A DNA stretch of 64,000 bases from positions 5,001 through 69,000 of the forward strand of contig CAKORR010000002.1 of assembly GCA_934101595.1 (NCBI GenBank), read 5' to 3'. Under the pieces are notes generated by a model, which was not told the DNA's origin, did not search any database, and worked only from the letters and a program-made list of their open reading frames with translations. Below, one piece after another: positions 44,954 through 54,142 of this stretch (positions are counted from its first letter, which is position 1; the number at the start of each line of letters is the position of its first letter). Source of the stretch: an uncultured Bacilli bacterium (GTDB taxonomy: Bacteria > Bacillota_I > Bacilli_A > RF39 > UBA660). A program made the translations under genes and the position numbers.

Positions 44954-45478
44954 TTAAAAAAGATATTTTACACTCATTATTATTAATAAAACAATGCCTA
45001 CATAATCACTTTTGTCTTTAATAAGTTTTGTTAAAATATTTCCCAACACTATTCCTAAAATCGAAAAAGTAAAACTACAAGTAGAGAAAATTGTTGAAGA
45101 TAGTATTGAATTTTTAACATTATAAAAACCTATACCCGTTGCAAAACTATCAATGCTAACAGAAATTGCTAAACTTGCTATGCCAAACATGCTTGTTTCG
45201 ATCACTTTGTCATTATCTTTCTTATCAAGTATCATTTCAATCGCAAGCACAAGAAGAATTATTCCTAATATACGATCACTATTAATGAGAATTGAATTAA
45301 AAAACTTAACACCTATTGTTTTTCCAAGTAAAGGAAAAATAAAATGTAAAATACCTACTAATATGGCAAATGTAAGCTTTTTGACTTTATTTTTAGTGCA
45401 AGTACTAAGGGTTATGGCAATAGAAAAAGCATCCATACTTAATGCTAAGGCTACAATAATAATTGAACTTATATTCAT
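44954..45478 (-). CDS. MntP/YtaF-like manganese exporter family protein
   Basis: 174 residues, six membrane segments. The repeated half-signatures ALSMDAFSIAI and ISVSIDSFATGIG contain the paired Asp residues typical of MntP/YtaF. In Bacillus, mntP also lies near spoIIR; the protein exports manganese, or as YtaF acts in sporulation. ATG at 45478 is seven bases after AGAGAGG, which lies in the descending arm of the preceding terminator-like hairpin, implying RNA-level control. Confidence 0.82.
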   Translation of the reverse strand: MNISSIIIVALALSMDAFSIAITLSTCTKNKVKKLTFAILVGILHFIFPLLGKTIGVKFFNSILINSDRILGIILLVLAIEMILDKKDNDKVIETSMFGIASLAISVSIDSFATGIGFYNVKNSILSSTIFSTCSFTFSILGIVLGNILTKLIKDKSDYVGIVLLIIMSVKYLF

Positions 45479-45483
45479 ATAAA

Positions 45484-45515
45484 AACCTCTCTAATGTAAT
45501 TATATTAAAGAGGTT
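45484..45515 (-). terminator. Long hairpin that holds the RBS of the mntP-like gene
   Basis: A 15-bp stem with one mismatch and a 2-nt apex (AACCTCT closing with AGAGGTT), followed on the minus strand by TTTTTAT and then the ATG. It can act as spoIIR terminator and also hides the AGAGAGG ribosome-binding site of the next gene. Confidence 0.7.
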
Positions 45516-45528
45516 GATCATAATTCTT

Positions 45529-46020
45529 TTATTTTTTTAAAACTTCACTAATTAAAAACTTGTATTCTGGTTTTTCATATTCATCACTATTTAAATCACA
45601 AAGTGGAGGAAATAGAATGCACCACCAGTTATCTCCCTTATTTTCACCCAAGTTTATCACTAGTGAATCATAATTGCCTTTTTTTAGCTTAATTCCATTC
45701 AAGCTTTTTTCAGGAAAATAGTTCTTTCCAAATGAAATACTATATTTAATATTATATTGAGATACAATATTGCTAATTAAAGGAAGATTATTTTTGATTT
45801 CATTTTTGACCGATGAAGAAGAATTAAAATCCATTTTTTGAAAAACATTTGTTACGATATCTTTTTTTATTTTGTTTTTTAAAGCTTGATCTTCAACGCT
45901 ATTGCTATTTGCAACTATTCTAAATCTAAAAGTATCGTTCATATAAAGCACATTATTTTTTCTCTCTGCTAACAAATAAAATAACGACACTAAAAATACT
46001 ATTATTATCCATTTTTTCAA
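45529..46020 (-). CDS. spoIIR: Stage II sporulation protein R
   Basis: Forespore-secreted signal that activates SpoIIGA processing of pro-SigE in the mother cell. 163 residues, TTG start at 46020 after GGTGAT (the ATG-ATG at 46044 lacks a ribosome-binding site). Signal peptide about 2-20, then FRFRIVANSNSVEDQALK, FPEKSLNG, KKGNYDSLVINLG and NWWCILFPPLC, the SpoIIR signature. Downstream of prfA-prmC, as in Bacillus, confirming synteny. Confidence 0.94.
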   Translation of the reverse strand: MKKWIIIVFLVSLFYLLAERKNNVLYMNDTFRFRIVANSNSVEDQALKNKIKKDIVTNVFQKMDFNSSSSVKNEIKNNLPLISNIVSQYNIKYSISFGKNYFPEKSLNGIKLKKGNYDSLVINLGENKGDNWWCILFPPLCDLNSDEYEKPEYKFLISEVLKK

Positions 46021-46070
46021 ATTTATCACCAGCACAAACATCATGTGGCATTTTTTTTAAATTCATTCAA

Positions 46071-46817
46071 TTATTTAAATATTTCCGAAATAATTACACG
46101 GTCATTGTTTGAAAAATCTTTTATACAGCTTGTTTTACTATTAGGAAAACAGGTTTTAATTATATTAATAACATCTTCTTTTTGACTTCTTCCAATCTCA
46201 TATATTATATAAAAATGATTCTTTTTATTATTTTTTGCTTGTCTTGTTATTGCCTCATAAAATTCTAAGCCATTATTCTTAGCAAAAATAGCTATACTAG
46301 GCTCGTATTTTATTTCTGGCGAACATTCTTCATCTTCCATAACATATGGAGGGTTAGAAATAATAAAATCATAATCCATTGTTAATGAGGCTGATAATAT
46401 ATCATTTTTTTCTAAAGAAATATAAACGTTATTAATTAAAGCGTTTTTTTTAGCTACATTTAATGCATCATCACTAATGTCAGTAGCTGTTACTAAAGCC
46501 TGGGTGTTTTTTTTTATATTTATAGCGATTGCTCCACTTCCAGTGCCAATATCAATTACTCGACAATTATCAATTTGGCTGTCATTTATTAATCGAATAG
46601 CATTTTCTACAAGTATTTCTGTTTCAAATCTTGGTATTAAAACATTTTCATCTACTATTAATTGAGTGTCATAGAACGTTACATCACCTATTAAATATTG
46701 TATAGGATAATTATTTTCTAATTTTTTATAAACATGATCCGGTATATGGCCATTATATTTGTTTTTTAAAGCATTTAATTCTGCTAAACCATATTTATTA
46801 TTTAAAGGATTATTCAA
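46071..46817 (-). CDS. prmC: Release-factor glutamine methyltransferase
   Basis: SAM-dependent methylase of the GGQ glutamine in RF1/RF2. 248 residues. Motifs: VIDIGTGSGAIAI (SAM loop), ISNPPYVMEDE (NPPY catalytic), preceded by the PrmC N-terminal helical domain with LIPRFETEILVE. The start is TTG at 46817, AGGGG upstream, overlapping the prfA stop by eight bases; pairing with its substrate gene is standard. Confidence 0.95.
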   Translation of the reverse strand: MNNPLNNKYGLAELNALKNKYNGHIPDHVYKKLENNYPIQYLIGDVTFYDTQLIVDENVLIPRFETEILVENAIRLINDSQIDNCRVIDIGTGSGAIAINIKKNTQALVTATDISDDALNVAKKNALINNVYISLEKNDILSASLTMDYDFIISNPPYVMEDEECSPEIKYEPSIAIFAKNNGLEFYEAITRQAKNNKKNHFYIIYEIGRSQKEDVINIIKTCFPNSKTSCIKDFSNNDRVIISEIFK

Positions 46818-47874
46818 ATTTTTCCCCTGCTAATTTTCGTCTTAAATCCTCAGTTATAAGGGCCTCTATTATAGGTTCTAAACCTCCATCCATAACTCTA
46901 TCCAATTCCATTATAGAGAAATTTATACGATGATCAGTGACACGATTTTGAGGATAGTTGTATGTTCTTATTTTTTCTGATCTATCACCTGTACCTATTT
47001 TAGTTTTACGTTCCAAACCAAGTGATTCTTCTTGAGCACGAACTTGTTCATCATGTATTTTTATTTTTAAAAGATTTAATGCTCTTTCTCTATTCTTTAA
47101 TTGACTACGTTCTGTTTGGCATGTAACAACAACACCGGTTGGAATATGAGTAAGTCTAACCGCACTATTAGATGTGTTTACTGATTGACCACCAGCACCA
47201 CTTGAATGGTATACATCCATTTTAATATCGCTCTCTTTAATATCTATATTAACACTTGTTACTTCAGGCATAACTAATACTGTTGCCGTAGATGTATGAA
47301 CTCTTCCTTGAGTTTCTGTTACTGGTACTCTTTGCACACGATGAGAACCACTCTCATATTTAAGCTTTGAATAAACATTTTCGCCTTTAACCATAAATTC
47401 TACTTGAGAAAATCCACCACTAGTTCCTTCTATTTCATTTATTGGCTCTATTTTCCAATGGTTTTTTTCAGCATAATAAGTATACATTCTATAAAGATCC
47501 CCTGCAAATATATTAGCTTCATCGCCACCAGCTGCACCACGAATTTCCATAATAACATTTTTACCATCATTTTCATCTTTAGGTACTAGCATTATTTCTA
47601 GTTCATTTTTAATTTTCTCTAAAGAGGCTGTTAAGCGTATTACTTCTTCTTCAGCAAATTCTTTTAAATCTGCATCTAATAAGAGTTCTTTGGCTTCTTT
47701 TAGTTCATTTTCTTCTTTTTTGTATTCTTTATATTTTAAAACTATTTGTTCTAAATCGCTTTGTTCTTTAGATAAATCTTTAACCATGTTATAGTCACTT
47801 ATAATATTTGGATCACTTAATTTATTTGTCAATTCTTGATACTTTGCTTCAACATTTTCCAAACGTTCAAACAT
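46810..47874 (-). CDS. prfA: Peptide chain release factor 1
   Basis: RF1 reads UAA and UAG. 354 residues. GGQ in HSSGAGGQSVNTSNSAVRL; codon-recognition tripeptide PVT within RVPVTETQGRVHTS; KIGTGDRSEKIRTYNYPQNR in the C-terminal part (partial). ATG after GGAGATG. An extended -10 (TGATATAAT) precedes it. Confidence 0.97.
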   Translation of the reverse strand: MFERLENVEAKYQELTNKLSDPNIISDYNMVKDLSKEQSDLEQIVLKYKEYKKEENELKEAKELLLDADLKEFAEEEVIRLTASLEKIKNELEIMLVPKDENDGKNVIMEIRGAAGGDEANIFAGDLYRMYTYYAEKNHWKIEPINEIEGTSGGFSQVEFMVKGENVYSKLKYESGSHRVQRVPVTETQGRVHTSTATVLVMPEVTSVNIDIKESDIKMDVYHSSGAGGQSVNTSNSAVRLTHIPTGVVVTCQTERSQLKNRERALNLLKIKIHDEQVRAQEESLGLERKTKIGTGDRSEKIRTYNYPQNRVTDHRINFSIMELDRVMDGGLEPIIEALITEDLRRKLAGEKFE

Positions 47875-47897
47875 TTTATCATCTCCATTTCTTTATT

Positions 47898-47906
47898 ATT
47901 ATATCA
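47898..47906 (-). promoter_or_regulatory. Extended -10 promoter of prfA-prmC-spoIIR
   Basis: TGATATAAT on the minus strand, 23 bases before the prfA ATG; no clear -35. Confidence 0.45.
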
Positions 47907-47917
47907 GAGTTAATAAA

Positions 47918-47949
47918 AAGAAAAAAGCTAAATTATAAACTATTAGCTT
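47918..47949 (-). terminator. Terminator of rpoE
   Basis: AAGCTAAT with ATTTAGCTT (bulged) then TTTTTTCTTTTTA on the minus strand, overlapping the rpoE 3' end. Confidence 0.65.
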
Positions 47950-48364
47950 CTTCATCTCCATCAATTACTACTAAATCTTTTAAGTCATCTTCTTGAACAT
48001 CGTCATCATCATCGCCATCATAGAAAATGTCTTCTTCCTCTTCATCATCTATTTCTTCATCTTCGTCAATAGAATCAACTATCTCTTCATCATCTTCGTC
48101 AATAATTACTTTAGAATTATGTTTGCTTTTCAAATCCCAATAACCATTTTCTAACATAATAAAATTTTTATTTGTTGATAATAATTCAAAAAAGTCACCA
48201 ATTCTTTGTTCATATTCTTTATCACTCAAGCCCAAAAGATTACATACTTTTTTAAATAAATCTGTTATTTTCATTTTCTTGTTTACTTCTTGAAGTACTA
48301 AAACAGCTATATCATCATATCCCATTAATTCTAAATCTTCTTTTTTATAGTCTTTTAATTTCAT
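47933..48364 (-). CDS. rpoE: RNA polymerase subunit delta
   Basis: Delta factor of Bacillota RNA polymerase, 143 residues: N-terminal HARE-HTH domain about 1-90 (VLQEVNKKMKITDLFKKV; LENGYWDLKSKH) and a highly acidic tail about 95-143 (DDEEIVDSIDEDEE). The tail displaces nucleic acid and speeds polymerase recycling. ATG after AGGAGGAG. Next to argS as in Bacillus. Confidence 0.95.
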   Translation of the reverse strand: MKLKDYKKEDLELMGYDDIAVLVLQEVNKKMKITDLFKKVCNLLGLSDKEYEQRIGDFFELLSTNKNFIMLENGYWDLKSKHNSKVIIDEDDEEIVDSIDEDEEIDDEEEEDIFYDGDDDDDVQEDDLKDLVVIDGDEEANSL

Positions 48365-48373
48365 AAGCTCCTC

Positions 48374-49981
48374 CTACATTTTTTCAAATGGATCTACTCC
48401 AATTAAATTCAAGGCATTTTTGATAGTTATTTTCACTGCTTTAATTAGATATATATTTTCAGCCTGTAACTTTTCATTATCAACTAATATTCTATTTTTT
48501 GAATAATATGAATGAAATAAACTTGCTAATTCATAAACATAATTTGTTATTAAATGAGGCATTTCTTTTAAAGCAGCATTCTTAACTACCTCTGGAAAAT
48601 TATATACACAATTTAATAATTCTTCAACATTTTTTTCTTGTAAATAAGTAAATTTGTCAATATTTATACAATCACTATTTTCTTTTAGTATTGTACATAT
48701 TCTAGCATATGCATATGAAACATAAAAGAATGGGTTTTCGTTAGAGTTTTTTTTGGCTAATTCCATATCAAAATCCATTTGGGTATCTAAGCTACGCATC
48801 GCAAAGAAATATCTAGCTGCGCGAACGCCTACTTCATCAATTAATTCTTTTAGAGTAACAGCATTTCCAGTTCTTTTAGACATTTTTACGATATCTTTGC
48901 CATTCATTAATCTGACTAGTTGGAGTAGTTTTACTTCAATTTTATTTTCATCATAACTTAAAGCCTTCATGGCACTTTTTAATCTTGCCACATATCCATG
49001 GTGATCTGTACCTAAAACATCAATCATTTTATCATAGCCTCTTTTGTATTTATCTACATGATAAGCTATATCTGGTAATAGATAAGTATATGAACCATCA
49101 GTTTTTATTAATACATGATCTTTATCATCTAGTAACGCTGACGTTTTAAACCATGTTGCATTTTCATTTTCATAGATGAATCCCTTTTCTTTTAAGTTTT
49201 CAACAATATCTGTTAGAGAATATTTTTTATAAATGGATTTTTCGCTTGTAAAAACATCATAAGTAATATTATACTCTTTTAAAACATCAATTATCTTAGC
49301 AAGTAATTCTTTTGTTCCTAGTTCTTTATAGTACTCTAAATCTTTATTAATATACTCATCTTTATGCAAAGAATATATTTTTTTGGCCATTTCAATTATT
49401 TCTGGACCATGATAACCATTTTCTGGCATATCTTCATCAATATTGCACAAATTTAAGTATCTTGCTCTAATAGATTTACCTAAATTTGTAATTTGATTTC
49501 CGGCGTCATTAATATAGTACTCTTTGGTAACGTCATACCCGGAAAATGATAAAATTCTAGCCAAGTTATCACCATATGCTCCGCCTCTAGCATTACCTAA
49601 ATGTAAAATACCAGTCGGATTAGCACTAACAAATTCTATATTGTATTTTTGGCCGTTTCCAATATCACTTTTTCCATAATTTTCCGCGTCTAAAAGGACT
49701 TTAAATATATTGTCATATAAGTAACTGTTATCAACAAAAAGATTAATAAATCCTGGATTTTTTATTTCAACTTTTTTAATTTTCGAATTGTTGATGTGAC
49801 TTTTTATTTCCTCAGCTAATTCAATAGGCTTTTTTCCCAATTTTTTAGAAATTTTTAAAGCAATATTTGAAGTAAAATCTCCAAACTCTGTATTAGATGG
49901 AATGGTAATTTCCACATTTTCATTGATATTAAACATTTCTTTTATTAAATTTTCAAAATATGTTTTTAATTCCGTTTTCAT
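48374..49981 (-). CDS. argS: Arginyl-tRNA synthetase
   Basis: Class I synthetase, 535 residues, slightly shorter than many. HIGH-type motif HLGNARG within NPTGILHLGNARGGAYGDN (partial), KMSKR in IVKMSKRTGNAVT, and the C-terminal anticodon-binding helical domain (YVSYAYARICTIL). ATG at 49981 with GAAAGAGTG; five bases after ywiB-like. Confidence 0.97.
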   Translation of the reverse strand: MKTELKTYFENLIKEMFNINENVEITIPSNTEFGDFTSNIALKISKKLGKKPIELAEEIKSHINNSKIKKVEIKNPGFINLFVDNSYLYDNIFKVLLDAENYGKSDIGNGQKYNIEFVSANPTGILHLGNARGGAYGDNLARILSFSGYDVTKEYYINDAGNQITNLGKSIRARYLNLCNIDEDMPENGYHGPEIIEMAKKIYSLHKDEYINKDLEYYKELGTKELLAKIIDVLKEYNITYDVFTSEKSIYKKYSLTDIVENLKEKGFIYENENATWFKTSALLDDKDHVLIKTDGSYTYLLPDIAYHVDKYKRGYDKMIDVLGTDHHGYVARLKSAMKALSYDENKIEVKLLQLVRLMNGKDIVKMSKRTGNAVTLKELIDEVGVRAARYFFAMRSLDTQMDFDMELAKKNSNENPFFYVSYAYARICTILKENSDCINIDKFTYLQEKNVEELLNCVYNFPEVVKNAALKEMPHLITNYVYELASLFHSYYSKNRILVDNEKLQAENIYLIKAVKITIKNALNLIGVDPFEKM

Positions 49982-49985
49982 ATTA

Positions 49986-50312
49986 TCACTCTTTCAATGA
50001 GATTACTATTTTATAAGTAACTTGTTCATCCAACTTATAAATTATAGTAATATTATCATGTTTGTCAACCACTTCTGAATATAATAGTTCTGCTTCGGTT
50101 GAAACATTTTCTTTTATAAGAAAAAACTTAAGCTTTTTTTGACTAAAATCCATGACAATGTTGTAATCTAATTCATTTTTTATAAACGTATAATTATTAT
50201 CATTTCTTAATAAGTATAAATTTTCATTTACCATATATTTATTACCCTGGAAAGTAACATCATTAGTTTCTACTAATAAATCGTCTTGATAGAAATTCCA
50301 AATATAATGCAT
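49986..50312 (-). CDS. YwiB-like (DUF1934) protein
   Basis: 108 residues of beta strands (IWNFYQDD; NKYMVNENLYLLRN; KLKFFLIKEN; TYKIVISLKE), consistent with a small beta-barrel of the YwiB/DUF1934 type. Assignment leans on position, upstream of argS exactly as ywiB in Bacillus, since sequence match is weak. Function unknown. ATG 50312 after GGTGGTG; extended -10 TGTTATAAT at 50342-50350. Confidence 0.6.
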   Translation of the reverse strand: MHYIWNFYQDDLLVETNDVTFQGNKYMVNENLYLLRNDNNYTFIKNELDYNIVMDFSQKKLKFFLIKENVSTEAELLYSEVVDKHDNITIIYKLDEQVTYKIVISLKE

Positions 50313-50414
50313 TTGTTCACCACCAATTAATTAATGCGTTCATTATAACATGTTTTCTTAGTAAATGCACTTATATTTTTAACAACTTTATTCATAATAA
50401 TAAAAGGTGTTATA

Positions 50415-52352
50415 ATGAAAACTATTTATAAAATATGGAAAATTAATTTATTTTTATTCATAAGTGGCATAATAGCGATTTTGGGCCTTTATTTATATGC
50501 AGCATTATGTCCCAAATTGGAACTAAAAAGTGCTAATAGTTTTCAAATTTTTGATATCCAAAACAATATAGTATCTGAAGGGTCAAGTAAAGAATCTTGG
50601 ACAAATCTAGAAGATATAAGCAATTATTTAATTGACGCGACTATAAGTGTTGAAGACAAAAATTTTTATAATCATAAAGGATTTGATTATTTCAGAATTT
50701 TTAAAGCGATGATTATAAATATAAAAAATAAAAATATAATTCAAGGAGCATCTACTATATCTCAACAATATGTAAAGAATTTATACCTAGATTTCGGGCA
50801 AACTTGGAAAAGAAAGGCTGAAGAAGCTTTTTTGACGATGCAACTGGAGCTAGATTATGACAAAAATGAAATATTAGAGGGCTATTTAAATACTATTAAT
50901 TATGGCCAAGGAAACTATGGAATTAAAAATGCTAGTAAATATTATTTTAATAAAGAGCCAAAGGATTTAACTCTTGAAGAAGCCATAATATTAGCGGGTA
51001 TTCCCAAAAGCCCTAGTAATTATAATCCAGTTAGCAATTATGATAAATCCATACAAAGAGCTAAAGTTGTAGCTAAAAGTATGTTAAATAACAATAAAAT
51101 CGATAATAATACTTATAATAGTCTATTTAAAAATGAAATTTCTCTGTATAAAAAACTTAACGATACCGATAATGACATGATTTTATATTATAGAGATGCC
51201 GTTATGGAAGAACTTAAATCATTAAAAGAAATACCTAATATATTAATTGATAGTGGTGGTTTAAAAATATATACTAATTTAAATAGAGATATTCAATCTA
51301 CCTTGGAAGAATCGATAAATAAAAATATCAAAGATGAAAAGGCTCAAATTGCTAGTATAATCATTGATCCCAATAGTGGTGGAGTACTAGCTATGTCAGG
51401 TGGGAGAAATTATGCAAAAAGTCAATATAACAGAGTAACCCAAGCAAAAAGGCAAGTCGGTTCGACTATGAAGCCATTTTTATATTATGCAGCTTTAGAA
51501 AACAATTTTGTTTCCTCCTCTACTTTTACAAGTGAAGAAACTACTTTTAGTTTAGCAAATGGTAAAAATTACACTGTTACTAATTATGGCGATAAGTATG
51601 CAAATAAGCCTATAACAATGGCGGCCGCTCTAGCCTTATCTGATAATATATTTGCAGTCAAAACTAATATGTACTTAGGTCCTGAAACACTGGTAGAATT
51701 AGCTCATAGAGCCGGTATTGAAGGAAATTTACTAGCGATTCCATCACTTGCTCTTGGTACTAGTGAATTATCAATGATTGATTATGCAAAAGGCTACACA
51801 ACTTTTGCAAGTGGTGGTGAAAAAAAAGATATACACTTTATAAACAAAGTGGAAGATTTAGAGGGAAATATCTTGTATGAGTGGAAAAATAAAAAAGATC
51901 TTGTTTTAAATCCAAACTATGTTTATATATTAAATGAAATGATGACTAATACAACTAATTCTAATTTTATTGATTATGCTAAGCCATCAGCACTAGGAAT
52001 TGCTGGAAAATTACATCATAAATATGCCATAAAAACAGGAACTACTGGAACTGATTTCTATTTAGTAGGATATAACAAAAAGATTCTTATGCTAAATTGG
52101 GTTGGGTACGATGATGGGAGTGAAATAGCTTTAAATGAAAATATGTACACTAAAAATATATTTGCAGATACAGTTGAACAAATATTAAAAGATGAAGAAG
52201 ATGTATGGTATGAAAAGCCTAAAAACGTCATTGGTATACCCAAAAATGCCATAAGTGGTGATGAAGTAAAAAATAATAAGAATTCTGCAATTTACTACTA
52301 TATTAAAGGAACAGAAAGTTATGTTTTTAGCGAAGAAAAAAATAGAGAATAA
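50415..52352 (+). CDS. Class A penicillin-binding protein
   Basis: Bifunctional peptidoglycan polymerase, 645 residues. TM about 9-31; GT51 domain with the catalytic Glu in SVEDKNFYNHKGFD, QGASTISQQ and the late TINYGQGNYG; transpeptidase with SxxK at GSTMKP (near 350), SDN (near 409) and KTGTTG (near 540). It is a plus-strand gene, divergent from ywiB-like and ending in a shared terminator with noc. Short for class A; no PASTA tail. Confidence 0.95.
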   Translation: MKTIYKIWKINLFLFISGIIAILGLYLYAALCPKLELKSANSFQIFDIQNNIVSEGSSKESWTNLEDISNYLIDATISVEDKNFYNHKGFDYFRIFKAMIINIKNKNIIQGASTISQQYVKNLYLDFGQTWKRKAEEAFLTMQLELDYDKNEILEGYLNTINYGQGNYGIKNASKYYFNKEPKDLTLEEAIILAGIPKSPSNYNPVSNYDKSIQRAKVVAKSMLNNNKIDNNTYNSLFKNEISLYKKLNDTDNDMILYYRDAVMEELKSLKEIPNILIDSGGLKIYTNLNRDIQSTLEESINKNIKDEKAQIASIIIDPNSGGVLAMSGGRNYAKSQYNRVTQAKRQVGSTMKPFLYYAALENNFVSSSTFTSEETTFSLANGKNYTVTNYGDKYANKPITMAAALALSDNIFAVKTNMYLGPETLVELAHRAGIEGNLLAIPSLALGTSELSMIDYAKGYTTFASGGEKKDIHFINKVEDLEGNILYEWKNKKDLVLNPNYVYILNEMMTNTTNSNFIDYAKPSALGIAGKLHHKYAIKTGTTGTDFYLVGYNKKILMLNWVGYDDGSEIALNENMYTKNIFADTVEQILKDEEDVWYEKPKNVIGIPKNAISGDEVKNNKNSAIYYYIKGTESYVFSEEKNRE

Positions 52353-52375
52353 ATAAATTAATCTCTATTTTTTAA
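52334..52375. terminator. Bidirectional terminator between pbp and noc
   Basis: AATAGAG with CTCTATT around a 15-base loop; TTTTTTAATC follows on the plus strand and TTTTTTTC on the minus strand. Overlaps the 3' ends of both genes. Confidence 0.75.
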
Positions 52376-53390
52376 TCGTTATATTTATTTGATATTTATC
52401 ATTTAAATCTATTTCATAAATATTAATGTTATCAGAAGATAAGCCTTCTACAAATTCCCTTATTTTAGTGATAGTATCGCTTATATCAAAATCACTACTA
52501 GACGATATAATTTTTTCAGCTTTTTCATTTGCTTTTTCAACCTCAGGTGTTATATCAAGGACTTCAATATCCTCAAAAACAGAGTTATTCGTAGTATTTG
52601 AGTTATTCGTAGTATTAAAGTTGCTATTATTAAAAGCATCATTATTTGATGGTTCACTAACAGACATATTAACTGGCTCATCATCTAATATTTTGAAAAA
52701 TTTATTTTCTTTATGATTATTTGAATTTGTGTTATTAGAACTCATATCCTTGCCAAAATCCATATTATTATCTTCCTTTTCACTTTCTTTTGCTTTTTCT
52801 TTTAAAAGGGTATCTAACTGTCTCACAGTTAGCCTTTCGGATAAAATTCTACTTAACCATTTTGTTTGTTCAAGTTTATCATCTACTTGTAAAAGAGCTC
52901 TAGCATGACGTTCAGATATTTTATTCTTATGAAGTGCATCTTGAACTTCATCTGACAAATTAAGAAGTCTTAATTTATTAGCAACTGCAGATTGACTTAA
53001 CCCCATTTTTTTAGCTACTTCTTCTTGAGTTAACCCATTTTTATCTATTAAATTTTTATATGATTTAGCCTCTTCGATAGCTGTTAAATCTTTTCTTTGC
53101 AGATTTTCTACCAAAGCAACTTCTGCACTAGTTTTATCATCATAATTCTCTACAACTACCGGAACTCTTTCCAAACCAGCCATTGTAGAGGCTTTATATC
53201 TTCTTTCACCGGCAATAATTTCATACTTATCACCAACTTGTCTAACAATGAGTGGTTGAATTACACCATGTTCCTTGATCGACTTAGATAGTTCATCTAA
53301 TGCTTTTTCATCAAAATCTAACCTTGGTTGATATCTATTAGGAATCAAATCTTCCACAGGTACTTGTAATACTTCTTTTTTTGGATTCAC
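52365..53390 (-). CDS. noc: Nucleoid occlusion protein Noc (ParB family)
   Basis: CTP-dependent ParB-family protein, 341 residues. N-terminal ParB domain with NRYQPRLDFDE, EHGVIQPLIVRQ and the CTP-site GERRYKAS. Helix-turn-helix LTQEEVAKKMGLSQSAVANKLRLL (partial) and ISERHARALLQV resemble Noc more than Spo0J. The C-terminal third is Asn/Ser-rich and contains an 18-bp tandem repeat. It lies just before rsmG, the noc position in Bacillus. GTG start at 53390 after GAGAGGA. Whether this genome also has spo0J cannot be told. Confidence 0.85.
   Translation of the reverse strand: MNPKKEVLQVPVEDLIPNRYQPRLDFDEKALDELSKSIKEHGVIQPLIVRQVGDKYEIIAGERRYKASTMAGLERVPVVVENYDDKTSAEVALVENLQRKDLTAIEEAKSYKNLIDKNGLTQEEVAKKMGLSQSAVANKLRLLNLSDEVQDALHKNKISERHARALLQVDDKLEQTKWLSRILSERLTVRQLDTLLKEKAKESEKEDNNMDFGKDMSSNNTNSNNHKENKFFKILDDEPVNMSVSEPSNNDAFNNSNFNTTNNSNTTNNSVFEDIEVLDITPEVEKANEKAEKIISSSSDFDISDTITKIREFVEGLSSDNINIYEIDLNDKYQINITIKK
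52582..52617. repeat. 18-bp tandem repeat within noc
   Basis: Two tandem 18-base units beginning GAGTTATTCG, identical but for the last base. They encode repeated Asn-Asn-Ser-Asn-Thr type residues in the linker of the protein, suggesting replication slippage. Confidence 0.75.
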
Positions 53391-53440
53391 GCTATCAAAT
53401 CCTCTCTTCTTATTCTATAAACTATTTTATCTTAAAGTTA

Positions 53441-54142
53441 TTACTTTTTCAATGGGTATTTTAATATTTTATCATACACTCTTGGATAAATATTGGGAGT
53501 TTCTTTTACCTTTTTTACAATTATAAGTACTCTTTTTCCAAGCTCATTACTAACTTTTAGATTTACAACTTCTGGTTTATCTCCGCCTAAAATATTTATT
53601 GTATCTAAAGACTCATTTATTTCACTTTCAACAGATGACTTCATAAAAATCAAATTTCCACCTTTTTTCAAATATGGTAGTGATAACTCAGATAATATTC
53701 TTAACGAAGAAACAGCTCTGGAAGTAATAATATCAAAAGTATTTTTCTCTATTAAATTCTCTACTCTATCATTTATGATAGTAACATCTTTAATATGCAA
53801 TTTTTCAAGTAATAACTTTATAAATGTTGTCTTTTTATTATTAGAATCTATAACGGTAAGTTTTATGTTTGGGCAAATTATTTTTAAAACAATACCCGGA
53901 AAACCTGCTCCTGTTCCTATATCTAACATAGATTCATTTGTAAACATTTTATAAAAAAGTAAAGAAGCAGAGTCATAAAAGTGTTTTAAATACACTCCAT
54001 CAATGGTTCTAATGGCCGTTAGATTTGTTTTCTGATTGTAATCTAATAAGAAATTAGCATATATTTTAAATTGCTTTATTTGCTCTAAAGATAAAAATAT
54101 ATTATTCTTTTTTAACTCTTCTATAAACTCTGTTTCTTTCAT
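53441..54142 (-). CDS. rsmG: 16S rRNA (guanine527-N7) methyltransferase
   Basis: Methylates G527 of 16S rRNA with SAM; 233 residues. YNQKTNLTAIRTIDGVYLKHFYDS (partial), MLDIGTGAGFPGIVLKI (SAM site) and SRAVSSLRILSEL are diagnostic. Its ATG overlaps the mnmG stop by four bases (ATGA). Confidence 0.97.
   Translation of the reverse strand: MKETEFIEELKKNNIFLSLEQIKQFKIYANFLLDYNQKTNLTAIRTIDGVYLKHFYDSASLLFYKMFTNESMLDIGTGAGFPGIVLKIICPNIKLTVIDSNNKKTTFIKLLLEKLHIKDVTIINDRVENLIEKNTFDIITSRAVSSLRILSELSLPYLKKGGNLIFMKSSVESEINESLDTINILGGDKPEVVNLKVSNELGKRVLIIVKKVKETPNIYPRVYDKILKYPLKK

Noticed and set aside
44954..45478. Reading of the mntP-like protein as an unrelated transporter
   Set aside because: Paired Asp motifs (SMDAF, SIDSF) at equivalent places in both halves fit MntP/YtaF best.
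45479..45528. yybP-ykoY manganese riboswitch before the mntP-like gene
   Set aside because: The 50-base space holds only a single hairpin, too short for that riboswitch.
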